Of a stretch of DNA of 52,391 nt, positions 8,524 to 16,783 are shown piece by piece. The stretch spans positions 1 to 52,391 of the forward strand of contig JAAWCQ010000002.1 of assembly GCA_022793335.1 (NCBI GenBank). Reading direction: 5' to 3'. The translations under genes and the position numbers were made by a program. The notes beneath the pieces are model-generated. The model had not been told where the DNA came from, ran no database searches, and saw only the letters and a list, made by a program, of their open reading frames with translations. Positions within the stretch are counted from its first letter, which is position 1. Each line of letters starts with the position of its first letter. This DNA is from Clostridia bacterium. GTDB taxonomy: Bacteria; Bacillota; Clostridia; Christensenellales; UBA1242.

Positions 8524-8561
8524 GTAATGAAGATGATTTTAATTTAAATCATCTCTATTAC
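8524..8561 (+). promoter_or_regulatory. 5'-leader hairpin
   Basis: GTAAT-GA-AGATGATTT pairs with AAATCATCT-CT-ATTAC (14 bp with an internal loop) at the predicted 5' end of the mRNA. It is followed by the palindrome AAGTTTAATTAAACTT (8564-8579) just before the GGGAGG ribosome site. It may stabilise the mRNA or control ribosome access. Confidence 0.5.
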
Positions 8562-8590
8562 TTAAGTTTAATTAAACTTGGGAGGAAACT

Positions 8591-10132
8591 ATGAAACTTG
8601 CACTTACGGGCGCAACTGGGAATATGGGACAAGCCACACTTGAACAGCTTGTCAAGATTGATGAAATAGAAAAAATTAAAATTCTTGTTTTAAAAGATGA
8701 CAAGAGAATTGCTAAACTGCTTAAAAAACTTAAAGCACACAAAGACAGAATTGAAGTGGTCTTTGGAAATCTTGCAGACAAAGCTGCCTGCGAAAAACTC
8801 ACTGAAGGGGTGGATTATGTTGTCAACTTGGCAGCTGTCATTCCTCCACATTCTGACAAAGATCCAAAGAAGGCTGTCGAGTGTAATGAAATTGGAGTTA
8901 AAACTCTGGTCAGTGTTATTGAAGGAATGGGCGAAAAACAACCTAAGCTTATTCACACATCGACTGTTGCCCTCTATGGAAACAGAAATTCTCGTCATCC
9001 ATGGGCTAGAGTGGGAGACCCTTTGCTTGTAAGCCCCTTTGATATCTATTCTGCAACGAAGCTTCGCGGTGAGTTTTGCGTGCTTGAAAGCGGAATAAAA
9101 AACTGGGCAGTGCTCAGACAATCAGCTATGCTTCATCACAATATGCTTTCTGATAATATGAGTGATGGGCTTATGTTTCACACCTGCTTCAATGCTCCAC
9201 TTGAATGGGTCACAGCTCATGACTCTGGGCTTTTAATTGCAAACATAATTAGACGCGACATGAAGGAAGATTTAAGCAAGGTTTTTTGGAAGAGAGTGTT
9301 TAATATTGGGGCGGGCGAGCGTAATTGCCTGACTGGATATGATACATTAAATGACGGCTTTAAAATCATTGGCGGAAGCGCTAAAGATTTCTTTCAGCCA
9401 AATTTCAATGCAACAAGAAACTTTCATGGCGTTTGGTTTTATGACAGCGAAAAACTTGATGAGCTTTTCCACTACCAAACACAGTCAGCTGAAGAATTTT
9501 GGAAGGAATTTGCAGATGGACACGGATATTTTAAGCTTGGCAAAGGTGTTCCAAAAGGGCTTATTAGAAAGTGTGCTATTGAAAGACTTTTCAAAAGTCC
9601 AAATGCTGCAAGATATTGGGTAAAGCATGATGATCAGCCAAAAGTGTTTGCATATTTTGGTGGAAAAGAATGTTATGATAATATTGCTAAGTCTTGGGAG
9701 GATTTTGGACTGCTGGTTGAAAACAGAGATGAATGGAATAATCCAATTGACTACGCCGCACTTAAGACCAAGAAAAATGCCAAACTTATTGACCTTGGCT
9801 TTGATTATGATAATGAAGAAATCACAATAAAAGATTTAAAAAATGTGGCTGAAATGCATGGCGGAAAACTCTTGTCAAAGAAGTTTGAGGATCTCTATGA
9901 AAAACTTGAGTGGCAGACTTTTGATGGCGAGGTGTTCTCGGCAAGCGCCTTCAGCGTATTAAGGGCAGGACACTGGATGAACAAAACTTACACCCAGAAT
10001 GTTTGGGACTTTGACCGTCTTTCAAAACATGATAAAATCTATGCTCAGCTTTGGTATGACAGCCATCAGCAAGATGAAGATAAATTTTACTATTTAGATG
10101 AAAACTTCGATGCGAGGATGAAAAACTTATGA
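8591..10132 (+). CDS. NAD-dependent epimerase/dehydratase (extended SDR) with C-terminal extension
   Basis: Residues 1-~300 form an extended short-chain dehydrogenase: dinucleotide motif GATGNMG at 7-13, NLAAVIPP, and the catalytic Y153-x3-K157 pair in YSATK preceded by STVALYG. The remaining ~210 residues (FYDSEKLDEL...RMKNL) do not match the usual SDR tail and probably form a separate helical domain; the total of 513 residues is well above the ~320 of simple family members. GGGAGG precedes the ATG. Its stop overlaps the next start (ATGA), so the two proteins are translationally coupled and probably form an electron-transfer pair: a nucleotide-dependent redox enzyme plus a flavodoxin/ferredoxin. 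The substrate is unknown. Confidence 0.85.
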   Translation: MKLALTGATGNMGQATLEQLVKIDEIEKIKILVLKDDKRIAKLLKKLKAHKDRIEVVFGNLADKAACEKLTEGVDYVVNLAAVIPPHSDKDPKKAVECNEIGVKTLVSVIEGMGEKQPKLIHTSTVALYGNRNSRHPWARVGDPLLVSPFDIYSATKLRGEFCVLESGIKNWAVLRQSAMLHHNMLSDNMSDGLMFHTCFNAPLEWVTAHDSGLLIANIIRRDMKEDLSKVFWKRVFNIGAGERNCLTGYDTLNDGFKIIGGSAKDFFQPNFNATRNFHGVWFYDSEKLDELFHYQTQSAEEFWKEFADGHGYFKLGKGVPKGLIRKCAIERLFKSPNAARYWVKHDDQPKVFAYFGGKECYDNIAKSWEDFGLLVENRDEWNNPIDYAALKTKKNAKLIDLGFDYDNEEITIKDLKNVAEMHGGKLLSKKFEDLYEKLEWQTFDGEVFSASAFSVLRAGHWMNKTYTQNVWDFDRLSKHDKIYAQLWYDSHQQDEDKFYYLDENFDARMKNL

Positions 10133-11040
10133 AAAAGATTTTAATTTGTTATTTTTCTGGAACAGGAAACACCAAAAAAGTGGCAATGAGGGCGAAAGAA
10201 GAATTTGAAAAACTTGGAAACGAAGCCTTGCTTTACAGCATAGATGAAGGCAAGTTTGAATATGACCTTGACGAATTTGACAGCCTTGGCATAGCCTATC
10301 CTATTCATGCCTTCAATGCACCTTCAATCGTGATTGACTTTGTAAAGAAGCTTCCAAAACTTAAACTGAAAAACAAAAAAGAGAAAAAACGATTTTTTGT
10401 AATCAAGACATCGGGCGAGCCTCTTGCGCTGAACAACATCTCTTCTTACAAAATCAAATCAATTTTAAAGAAGAAGGGCTTTGAGCTTACAAATGAATAT
10501 CACTACTGCATGCCATACAATATCATATTTAGACATACTGACAATATGGCATATAAGATGTGGAATTTAATAGAGCGAGTTTTGCCGCTTGATTGCCGCG
10601 AGATTGTTGATGGAAAAAATGTTAAACTTAAATATGTGCCATTTGGTCATACAATGGCATGGGTTTTTAGAATAGAGCACTGGGGCGGAAGAGTAAATGG
10701 CAGACATTATAAAGTTAATGACAAATGTGTAAATTGTCAGTTGTGTGTTAAGCGTTGCCCAACTCACAATATCACTATTGATGAAAATGGAAATTTCCAT
10801 TTTGGCAAGAATTGCTTGATGTGCATGAGATGCTCTTTCTTCTGTCCAAAGGATGCCTTCAAGATTGGCTGGTTTAATAAGTGGAAAGTCAATGGTGCTT
10901 ACAATTTCAACAATCCAAATGAGACTGAAGAAGAAAGGCATAAGAGATATTGCAAAAATTCATATAGAAAATATTTTGAACGAAATGAGAAGAAAATCGA
11001 ACAGTTAAGCAAAGATTTGGCAGAAAAGAAAAACGATTAA
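10129..11040 (+). CDS. EFR1-type flavodoxin/2[4Fe-4S] ferredoxin protein
   Basis: Residues 1-~150 are a flavodoxin-like FMN domain with the phosphate loop SGTGNTKK. Residues ~195-245 are a bacterial ferredoxin with two clusters: C200-x2-C203-x2-C206-x3-C210 and C229-x2-C232-x2-C235-x3-C239. The basic C-terminus (YRKYFERNEKKIEQLSK) is probably helical. It belongs to the EFR1 family of clostridial redox proteins and is cytoplasmic. The start overlaps the SDR stop by four bases, which suggests it supplies electrons to or takes them from that enzyme. No terminator is evident before the HD gene. Confidence 0.88.
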   Translation: MKKILICYFSGTGNTKKVAMRAKEEFEKLGNEALLYSIDEGKFEYDLDEFDSLGIAYPIHAFNAPSIVIDFVKKLPKLKLKNKKEKKRFFVIKTSGEPLALNNISSYKIKSILKKKGFELTNEYHYCMPYNIIFRHTDNMAYKMWNLIERVLPLDCREIVDGKNVKLKYVPFGHTMAWVFRIEHWGGRVNGRHYKVNDKCVNCQLCVKRCPTHNITIDENGNFHFGKNCLMCMRCSFFCPKDAFKIGWFNKWKVNGAYNFNNPNETEEERHKRYCKNSYRKYFERNEKKIEQLSKDLAEKKND

Positions 11041-11145
11041 ACTTTTAATAATTCTGCTGAAATTTGCCAAAATTTAGCTAAAAAACATTAAAAACACACA
11101 AAAAAAGCAAAAATATCGCCAAAATAAAAGGAATTTTAAATAATT

Positions 11146-11847
11146 ATGCCAAAACTAGAAGGATTAAGTTTGAAAAAAGACGAGCCACTTGTAGATGTTT
11201 TAGAAGTGCTTTATGACAAAATTGCCAGCATGTTCAGTAAGGACGCAAGTGGGCACAGCATCGACCATTTAAAGAGAACACTCTCTTACGCTTTGCAACT
11301 TCAAGAAATTGAGGGCGGAGACAGAGTTGTGGTTGGCGTGGCTGCTTTCATACACGACATACACAGAATTTTAGGAAGCGAAGTGGGCAGGTTTGTTTCA
11401 CCAAAGGAAAGTTTGCCTGTGGTTGAAAAACTGCTTGAGGGAACAAAGCTTACACAAGAGCAAAAACATCATATCTTATATACTATCGAGCATCATGAAG
11501 AATACAACTTTGGAAATGAAAAGGTCAGCGTAAGTGATATTGAATCAAAGATTTTGCAAGATGCTGACAATCTTGACGCGATAGGTGCAATTGGCATAAT
11601 CAGAACAATCAAATATGGTCAAGCCCATAAAGTGATTGAATACGACCCAAGCGTGCCTTTCTATCAAAATGATTTTTCAGAAAGCAAGGAAGATGTTTCA
11701 ACTATTCACCATATTCACAACAAATTGTTGAGACTGGGTGAAAATATGAATACAGAAGCTGCGCGAAAGTTTGCCAAGGTCAAGACTGACCTGATGAAAA
11801 ACTTTTTGGATATGTATGTTGAAGAATATAATGGAAGGCTTAAATAA
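11146..11847 (+). CDS. HD-domain metal-dependent phosphohydrolase
   Basis: A 233-residue protein of the YedJ-like HD superfamily. Metal ligands are visible as H37/H41 (HSIDHLKR), the H70-D71 doublet in FIHDIHR, HHEEYNFG (~116) and D139/D141 in LQDADNLDAIG. These enzymes hydrolyse phosphomonoesters or nucleotides. The stop and the start of the NUDIX gene share a base (TAATG), so the pair is co-translated; both would act on nucleotide-type substrates. The substrate cannot be read from the sequence. Confidence 0.85.
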   Translation: MPKLEGLSLKKDEPLVDVLEVLYDKIASMFSKDASGHSIDHLKRTLSYALQLQEIEGGDRVVVGVAAFIHDIHRILGSEVGRFVSPKESLPVVEKLLEGTKLTQEQKHHILYTIEHHEEYNFGNEKVSVSDIESKILQDADNLDAIGAIGIIRTIKYGQAHKVIEYDPSVPFYQNDFSESKEDVSTIHHIHNKLLRLGENMNTEAARKFAKVKTDLMKNFLDMYVEEYNGRLK

Positions 11848-12374
11848 TGGAATATTTTGATTTAATAGATGACAATGGAATTGTCACAGGAAAGACCGCT
11901 TCAAGAAAAGATGTTCATAAAAATGGACTTCCGCATCATGCCTGTGGAGTTGTGATAATTCGGGGGGGGGAGCTGCTAAGTCAACAACGCTCTCATAGAA
12001 AAGAGAAAAACGCAGGCTTGTGGGACTTGACTGCAAGCGGGCATATTGAAGCAGGTGAAGACATTTTGGATGCTTTAGTGCGAGAAATTGAGGAAGAGCT
12101 AGGCGTTTGTATTTTAAAGGAAGAGCTCAAATTTTTGACTAAATATTGGAGAAATGAAAAATATCGAGAAGACTTTGTTGAAAGAGAGCTTGACTATATA
12201 TATTTGCTGAAAAAAGATATTCCGCTTGAGAAAATAACTGTTCAAGAGGAAGAAGTCGAAAATGTCAACTGGATTTCGTTTGAAAAATTTAAAGCTATGA
12301 TTGACCGTGGAGAAGTTGTTAAACGAGAGCTTTGGAAAGTTTTATTCGACCTTCATGACAGGGGCGAATTATAA
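11847..12374 (+). CDS. NUDIX hydrolase (IDI-like) with coding G9 tract
   Basis: 175 residues. The NUDIX box is perfect: G65 through V87, GHIEAGEDILDALVREIEEELGV. The upstream pattern (DLIDDNGIVTG...HACGVVIIR) matches the isopentenyl-diphosphate isomerase-like NUDIX group (YfcD type), which act on pyrophosphates; the pathway is unknown. The codons for R39-G40-G41-E42 contain nine consecutive G (11962-11970). Gain or loss of one G would frameshift the protein before the NUDIX box, so the gene may switch on and off by slippage. As assembled, the frame is intact. Confidence 0.88.
   Translation: MEYFDLIDDNGIVTGKTASRKDVHKNGLPHHACGVVIIRGGELLSQQRSHRKEKNAGLWDLTASGHIEAGEDILDALVREIEEELGVCILKEELKFLTKYWRNEKYREDFVERELDYIYLLKKDIPLEKITVQEEEVENVNWISFEKFKAMIDRGEVVKRELWKVLFDLHDRGEL
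11962..11970 (+). repeat. Homopolymeric G9 tract inside the NUDIX gene
   Basis: Nine G in an AT-rich genome, inside codons 39-42. It has the same length as the tract in the promoter at 3506-3533. Confidence 0.9.
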
Positions 12375-12463
12375 AATTTAAATTAAAGTGAAAAATAGGC
12401 TTAAATAATTATTTAAAATTGGCAATTTATGTTATACTAAATTTGTTAGAGTGGGGGGATTTT

Positions 12464-13024
12464 ATGGAAAGAATAAGAAGACGACCATTTGTTCCATATC
12501 AAGAGGCATTGACAGGCTTTGCGGCTGCAAGAAAAGAGCTTAATGATTGTCGTGAAGATAGATATGCTTTTTTGGAAAAGTTTGAAGAATATAAACAGCG
12601 TGCTATGCGCGAAGACGCCGTTGCAATGGATGTGCTTGCATATTATTACAAGTCGGGCGTTCCTGGTGTGCTTTCTGAAAACTATATGCGCTATATTGCT
12701 TGGGAGTTTGTTGCAAGCGCAAGAGGCAATGAGCTTGCAATTGAAAAACTTCAATTCCTCATTGGTTATGCCTGTGATGAAATTATTGGCCATGAAAAAT
12801 ATGACACAATTAAATATAAAAATGACATAGATGAATATAATACGCTCTATGTCCTTTGCAAAGGCCTATGCAAGATTATTGTAAGAGAGTTTTTAAAGGC
12901 TTATCCTGTTGACCTTGTCAAATTGGAAGATGATTTTCAGCCTTTTGAACAAAAATATTTCGTCACTCTCAGAAGATATATTGATGAGTCAATTCCAAAA
13001 ACAATTGAATATTTCCTCTCTTAA
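12464..13024 (+). CDS. Hypothetical protein, possible Sel1/TPR-like helical repeats
   Basis: Not firmly recognised. The ATG at 12464 is chosen because GGGGGG sits six bases upstream; the 15 in-frame residues before it lack any signal. The 186-residue protein is cytoplasmic and helical. Residues ~45-95 (AVAMDVLAYYYKSGVPG...YIAWEFVASARGNELAIEKL) resemble Sel1/TPR-like pairs of helices, usually protein-interaction modules. It ends two bases before the convergent gene's stop. Confidence 0.6.
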   Translation: MERIRRRPFVPYQEALTGFAAARKELNDCREDRYAFLEKFEEYKQRAMREDAVAMDVLAYYYKSGVPGVLSENYMRYIAWEFVASARGNELAIEKLQFLIGYACDEIIGHEKYDTIKYKNDIDEYNTLYVLCKGLCKIIVREFLKAYPVDLVKLEDDFQPFEQKYFVTLRRYIDESIPKTIEYFLS

Positions 13025-13510
13025 TCAGACTTTTAATATTTGACTTAAAAGGTTAAGACGCGCACCAATTATATCTTTTATTTGGTGCTCATAACTTGAC
13101 TTGTCGGCAAGGTAGATGAGGTTTTTGATGAGCAGACATTCTGTTGAAAGAAAGTTGAGCAGACACTTTGTTTTGTCGCGAGGTGCTCTTTTAAGAGGAA
13201 GCTGCTCGTCAAAATCAAAAATGATTGCAAGCTTTTTAAGCTGACGCTCGTTAAGAGAATAAAACTTGCTTGTGCCAAGAAAACCACCTAAAGAGAAAAG
13301 ATAACTTTTTATGGCAAAAATAAGCTCAAAAACTTCTTTGATTTTCGCTTGAGATTCTTCATTGTCAATTTGCACAATCATAAAGCCGCGACTTTTGAGT
13401 GCTTGAGAATAAGCTTTTGCAAGCTTTTCATAATCACCAGCATTTAAAAGCTGATCGTCGTTGTAAGAAAGTTGACTTGAGTTTTCATCATGCCCATCAT
13501 TAAAAATCAT
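13025..13510 (-). CDS. Hypothetical protein, 161 residues
   Basis: Not recognised. GAGGG lies six bases before the ATG. It is cytoplasmic and predominantly helical with an acidic N-terminus (FNDGHDENSSQLSYNDDQLL) and hydrophobic helices (ELIFAIKSYLFSLGGFLG). It is convergent with the preceding gene with no gap between the stop codons, and tRNA-Arg lies 75 bases upstream on the other strand. The layout of N-terminal linker and helical bundle does not suggest an enzyme. Confidence 0.6.
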   Translation of the reverse strand: MIFNDGHDENSSQLSYNDDQLLNAGDYEKLAKAYSQALKSRGFMIVQIDNEESQAKIKEVFELIFAIKSYLFSLGGFLGTSKFYSLNERQLKKLAIIFDFDEQLPLKRAPRDKTKCLLNFLSTECLLIKNLIYLADKSSYEHQIKDIIGARLNLLSQILKV

Positions 13511-13585
13511 ATTGCGCCCTCTAGGAGTATCTATTCGGCCTGCAACAAAAATGCTACAAAAATTTTAAGAAAAAAAACAAAATAT

Positions 13586-13660
13586 GCTTCCATGGTGAAG
13601 TGGATATCACAATCGACTTCGGATCGATTATCGAGGGTTCGAGTCCTTCTGGAAGCACCA
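13586..13660 (+). tRNA. tRNA-Arg (anticodon TCG)
   Basis: Full cloverleaf: acceptor GCTTCCA/TGGAAGC, D stem GTGA/TCAC, anticodon stem ATCGA/TCGAT with loop CTTCGGA (anticodon TCG), T stem GAGGG/CCTTC with loop TTCGAGT, discriminator A and encoded CCA. It reads CGA codons. Length is 75 bases. Confidence 0.95.
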
Positions 13661-13970
13661 AAATATGCAACAAAAGTCTTTTTTGAGAAGGCTTTGACAT
13701 ACTGTAATTTCAATTGAAGAAAGCACTGCTTATAGATTTATGAAATATGTATTACATGGTTTTTAAAGTAAAGTGTCTTTTAAGGGTATTGAATGAAAAT
13801 CAGAAACAAAATTGAAATTTCAATGGCAAAAATCTACATTTAAATTATTCCCCTGAACAAATATTCAAATCTGGACAGGAAATGGTTGTTGAATTTGCAT
13901 TGTTTAATGAGCCTGTTGGAGTAAATAAAGAAAATATTATTGTCTACGAGTTACGAACTGAGTATTGATA
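13661..13970 (+). pseudogene. Gene fragment downstream of tRNA-Arg
   Basis: No intact gene. A frame around 13842-13970 reads NYSPEQIFKSGQEMVVEFAL FNEPVGVNKENIIVYELRTEY and ends in TGA. It is protein-like, but its upstream sequence contains stops in all frames and no start. This is the 3' remnant of an unidentified gene, in keeping with the tRNA-adjacent position where inserted DNA decays. Confidence 0.4.
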
Positions 13971-14011
13971 TTTTGATTTTCGCAAAATCAAATAGGCTGT
14001 CGCAAAATATC
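13967..14011. repeat. Nested-hairpin repeat, copy 1
   Basis: The outer stem GATATTTTG/CAAAATATC encloses the inner hairpin GATTTT-CGC-AAAATC, and TGTCGCAAAAT occupies the 3' arm. A second copy with the same TCGCAAAATCA...TGTCGCAAAAT signature is at 15110-15150. The two flank a 1.1-kb stretch holding a hypothetical gene and a broken cupin gene. Confidence 0.6.
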
Positions 14012-14115
14012 AAAGATATAACGCTTCTTGTTTGCAAGCGTTAATGTGTGTTTAGTTGAAAATTTAAAAATTAGATAAACTAAAAAATCAAATGAAAAAT
14101 TAAGGAGAATTTATA

Positions 14116-14718
14116 ATGTTTAAAAATAAAAAAGAAAAGGTTGGGCTTTATAAAGATTTTGATAAAAAAGATAAAACGACAATAGACGAACAAGAAGGTA
14201 AAGAAAGAGATGAAGAGCAAGATGAAAAAGAAAAAAAGAAAAAGAAGAAACTACTTTCTCAAGAACAATTTATTTTATTGAGAGCAAGCATTTTTAGGAT
14301 TGGAGCAAATGACCTTCCTGTTCGTGACCTTGAAGGAGCGACAGAAGCTTTTATTAGAGAACTTTTAGAGTCAAGCTCACAAACTCGAGAAAGGTATTTT
14401 GCACAGGTAGAAATTCGTGCAAAGCTTGAGGGTGTAAGTGAATATGATATAATGGCGGAAGATGCTATTCAAATTCGAAAAGCTAATATGTCTGGCGGTG
14501 ATGTAAGTATTGACCCTACAACAGGACGACTTGATATTTGTTCTCAAAATGGTGTAACTATGGTTCAAGACGGTGAGGAACTTGATAAATCATATGTAAT
14601 TCTTGATAATGATAGCGATGGTGGATCTGATGGTGATACTGGCGATGATGGCGATGGCGATGGTGATACTGGCGGTGATGGCGATGGTGATGAAGATGAA
14701 GACGAATATTATTTATAA
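14116..14718 (+). CDS. Hypothetical charged protein with Asp/Gly-rich tail
   Basis: Not recognised. AAGGAG is nine bases upstream of the ATG. The 200-residue protein has three parts: a highly charged N-terminus (~1-45, Lys/Glu runs), a central folded region (~46-165, LLSQEQFILLRASIFRIGAN...TTGRLDICSQNGVT) and a low-complexity acidic tail built from DGD/GDG repeats (~170-200). There is no signal peptide. It lies between the two nested-hairpin repeats in an area of gene debris, so recent acquisition is possible. Confidence 0.6.
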   Translation: MFKNKKEKVGLYKDFDKKDKTTIDEQEGKERDEEQDEKEKKKKKKLLSQEQFILLRASIFRIGANDLPVRDLEGATEAFIRELLESSSQTRERYFAQVEIRAKLEGVSEYDIMAEDAIQIRKANMSGGDVSIDPTTGRLDICSQNGVTMVQDGEELDKSYVILDNDSDGGSDGDTGDDGDGDGDTGGDGDGDEDEDEYYL

Positions 14719-14780
14719 TCGTAAAAAGATATAGGGTAAATTAACAATAACAATCTATTTAAAGGAGTAATAGATGAGAA

Positions 14781-15100
14781 ATGGCATTAGAGGAAAAGGA
14801 GGTTTTTAAAAATAGTGATTTGTGCATTGCTGCCGAATATGGATTTCACGATAAAGATACTGACATAGCAACTTCAGAGATAAATGGAAGATACCCAGAA
14901 GATGCTTATTGTGTGTAAATACTGAAGTCAAAGAGATGATTTCTGTTATTTCGTGGGGCTTCAAAAAGAAGATGAAGTCATTTCATAAAGAAGGCGATGC
15001 TATTTTAATTGACAAAGGCGAAAAAAATTTTTGGATAGCAAATTGCAAGGTTGCAATGTCTTGTTCTCCATGTGGTATCCTGAACAGCATAAACTTGTAG
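14781..15100 (+). pseudogene. Cupin-domain gene, frameshifted
   Basis: The frame beginning at the ATG at 14781 gives CIAAEYGFHDKDTDIATSEI NGRYPEDAYC then a stop. A second frame from ~14909 gives VNTEVKEMISVISWG, and later VKSFHKEGDAILIDKGEKNF WIANCKVAMSCSP. Joined, these follow a small cupin (NGRYP, VNTExKEMxSVISG, EGDAILIDKGEKxFW, VAMSCSP, then PEQH in a third frame near 15080). At least two shifts make it non-functional. Confidence 0.6.
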
Positions 15101-15109
15101 ATTAGTTAT

Positions 15110-15150
15110 GATTTTTGATTATCGCAAAATCATAAAGTTGTCGCAAAATC
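15110..15150. repeat. Nested-hairpin repeat, copy 2
   Basis: Outer arms GATTTT/AAAATC enclose the inner hairpin TGATT/AATCA; it shares the TCGCAAAATCA-N-TGTCGCAAAAT signature with copy 1 and has the same orientation. It lies ~10 bases after the cupin remnant. Confidence 0.55.
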
Positions 15151-15263
15151 AAAACGAAAAAATCATAAAAAGACTTCGCTATTTGTTGACACAAAATATA
15201 TTAAGATGAATTTTTTCCTTAGATAATAAAAGTTAAGTTGAGATTTTTTTGGGAGGGCATGTA

Positions 15264-15998
15264 ATGACGATTGATGATGAAAAATATAAAGAATTGATCA
15301 AGCATCTTAGTGAAACTTTTTCACTAAATAAAAATCAAAAAATCGCTGGATTATTAGGGATTTTATCTTTAATCTGTGGTGGTCTTATTTGCTTTTTCTT
15401 ATTTATTTTTGGAGACGCTCTTCTTCCAGATGCTGTATTTGTGGCTCTTCTTGCTCTAGCAGCTTGGTTTTTTGGTTACGGTTTTTCTGCTTACATTACA
15501 AGGCGGGCAATATATAGTTTATATTATCCTACAATTACAATTTTAATGATAGCATCATTACCAGCGATAGCGGCTGCTATCACATTTAGATATCAAGAGT
15601 GGATAGAGATATTAAGTGTTTGTTTATGTGCAGGGTTATCTTTAGTAATATGGACGATATTTCTGTGGCAAACATTTGTTAAACCTGCAAAAGCTAAACA
15701 AAAGTTTATTTCAGACCACGCCAATGATATCTCTGAAGATGATATTAACTCAACTATTGTAAACAATATCGAAAGCGTCATAGCACACATATTAAAAAAC
15801 GAAAAAGGTGACATAGCAATTATTGCACAAGAACATGGAATGAGACAAAATGTTGCGGTGTATAAAAACAATGATGGAGATATAAAGCTGTATTCAAAGA
15901 AATCTTTTGTTGAGGTCTATTCGGCTAAATATTATGCTTATGAAACATTGTTATCGTTTTTAGAAGAAGAAAGAACAATATATGATAAAACATTTTAA
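15264..15998 (+). CDS. Hypothetical membrane protein, four predicted helices
   Basis: Not recognised. The ATG at 15264 follows GGGAGG by seven bases. The 244-residue protein has four hydrophobic segments in residues ~28-150: IAGLLGILSLICGGLICFFL, DAVFVALLALAAWFFGYGFS, TITILMIASLPAIAAAITF and ILSVCLCAGLSLVIWTIFLW. A soluble C-terminal domain of ~95 residues follows (DISEDDINSTIVNNIESVIA), probably cytoplasmic. A terminator follows. It could be a sensor or envelope-stress protein, but nothing in the sequence fixes a role. Confidence 0.65.
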   Translation: MTIDDEKYKELIKHLSETFSLNKNQKIAGLLGILSLICGGLICFFLFIFGDALLPDAVFVALLALAAWFFGYGFSAYITRRAIYSLYYPTITILMIASLPAIAAAITFRYQEWIEILSVCLCAGLSLVIWTIFLWQTFVKPAKAKQKFISDHANDISEDDINSTIVNNIESVIAHILKNEKGDIAIIAQEHGMRQNVAVYKNNDGDIKLYSKKSFVEVYSAKYYAYETLLSFLEEERTIYDKTF

Positions 15999-16021
15999 CT
16001 TTAATTGATAATATTAAATAA

Positions 16022-16049
16022 AAAATTCCCATATTGAATGGGATTTTTT
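16022..16049 (+). terminator. Terminator of the four-helix membrane protein gene
   Basis: TTCCCAT/ATGGGA stem with flanking A- and T-runs, 24 bases after the stop. Confidence 0.8.
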
Positions 16050-16176
16050 ATGATTTTATTTTGGCATATAACTCTTTTTTCTTTTAAAACCTTTTTGATA
16101 ATTAAAGATACAAAATTAAGTTAAATCGATACAGAATGAAAGAAAATATGGTATAATGCAAGCAGGAGAATAAAGG

Positions 16177-16590
16177 ATGACCAAGGAAAAGATATTTGAA
16201 TTTATAAAAAAGCAGAAGACAGCTTTCATTTCATCGGTTGATGAAGAGGGGTATCCAGTCACAAGGGCTATGCTAAGCCCAAGGGAAATTGATGGCAATG
16301 ATATTTATTTTTCGACCAACACATCCAGCGCGAAAGTTGAGCAATATCAAAAGAATGACAAGGCATGCGTATATTTTTATGAGCGTGGAAGATTTAAGTA
16401 TCAAGGCGTGACAATCAAAGGAAGAATGAAAGTTTGCGCCGACCAAGAAACAAAGGATAGAATTTGGCGTTTTGGTGACAAAATATTTTACAAGAAAGGC
16501 GTGACCGACCCAGATTATTGCGTGCTTAAGTTTACAGCCCAAGAAGTCGAATATTATTGTGATTTTAAGATTGAAAGGTTTAAGTTTTGA
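16177..16590 (+). CDS. Pyridoxamine 5'-phosphate oxidase-like flavoprotein
   Basis: A 137-residue single-domain split-barrel protein of the PNPOx-like/general-stress FMN-binding family. The N-terminal AFISSVDEEGYPVTRAML and DIYFSTNTSSAKVEQYQKND match the family's cofactor-binding strands, and ACVYFYERGRFKYQGVTIKG R forms the central barrel. Members bind FMN, haem or F420 and reduce small molecules; the small size does not suggest true pyridoxine synthesis. AGGAGA precedes the start. It is monocistronic. Confidence 0.82.
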   Translation: MTKEKIFEFIKKQKTAFISSVDEEGYPVTRAMLSPREIDGNDIYFSTNTSSAKVEQYQKNDKACVYFYERGRFKYQGVTIKGRMKVCADQETKDRIWRFGDKIFYKKGVTDPDYCVLKFTAQEVEYYCDFKIERFKF

Positions 16591-16783
16591 GGAATTTTAT
16601 ATAAAATTGTAGTTAAAATTATAGTTGTCAAAAGCTCTGAAAAGCAGGGCATATCTTACAAGTTGAGAGAAATGTTTTTTGAGGGATTTCGTGAATATGC
16701 GGGTATAATTTGATAAAACAATGCTCTATGTGAGAAGAAGTGGCGGCGATACATTAAAATTAAGACAATAAGGAGAATGATAT

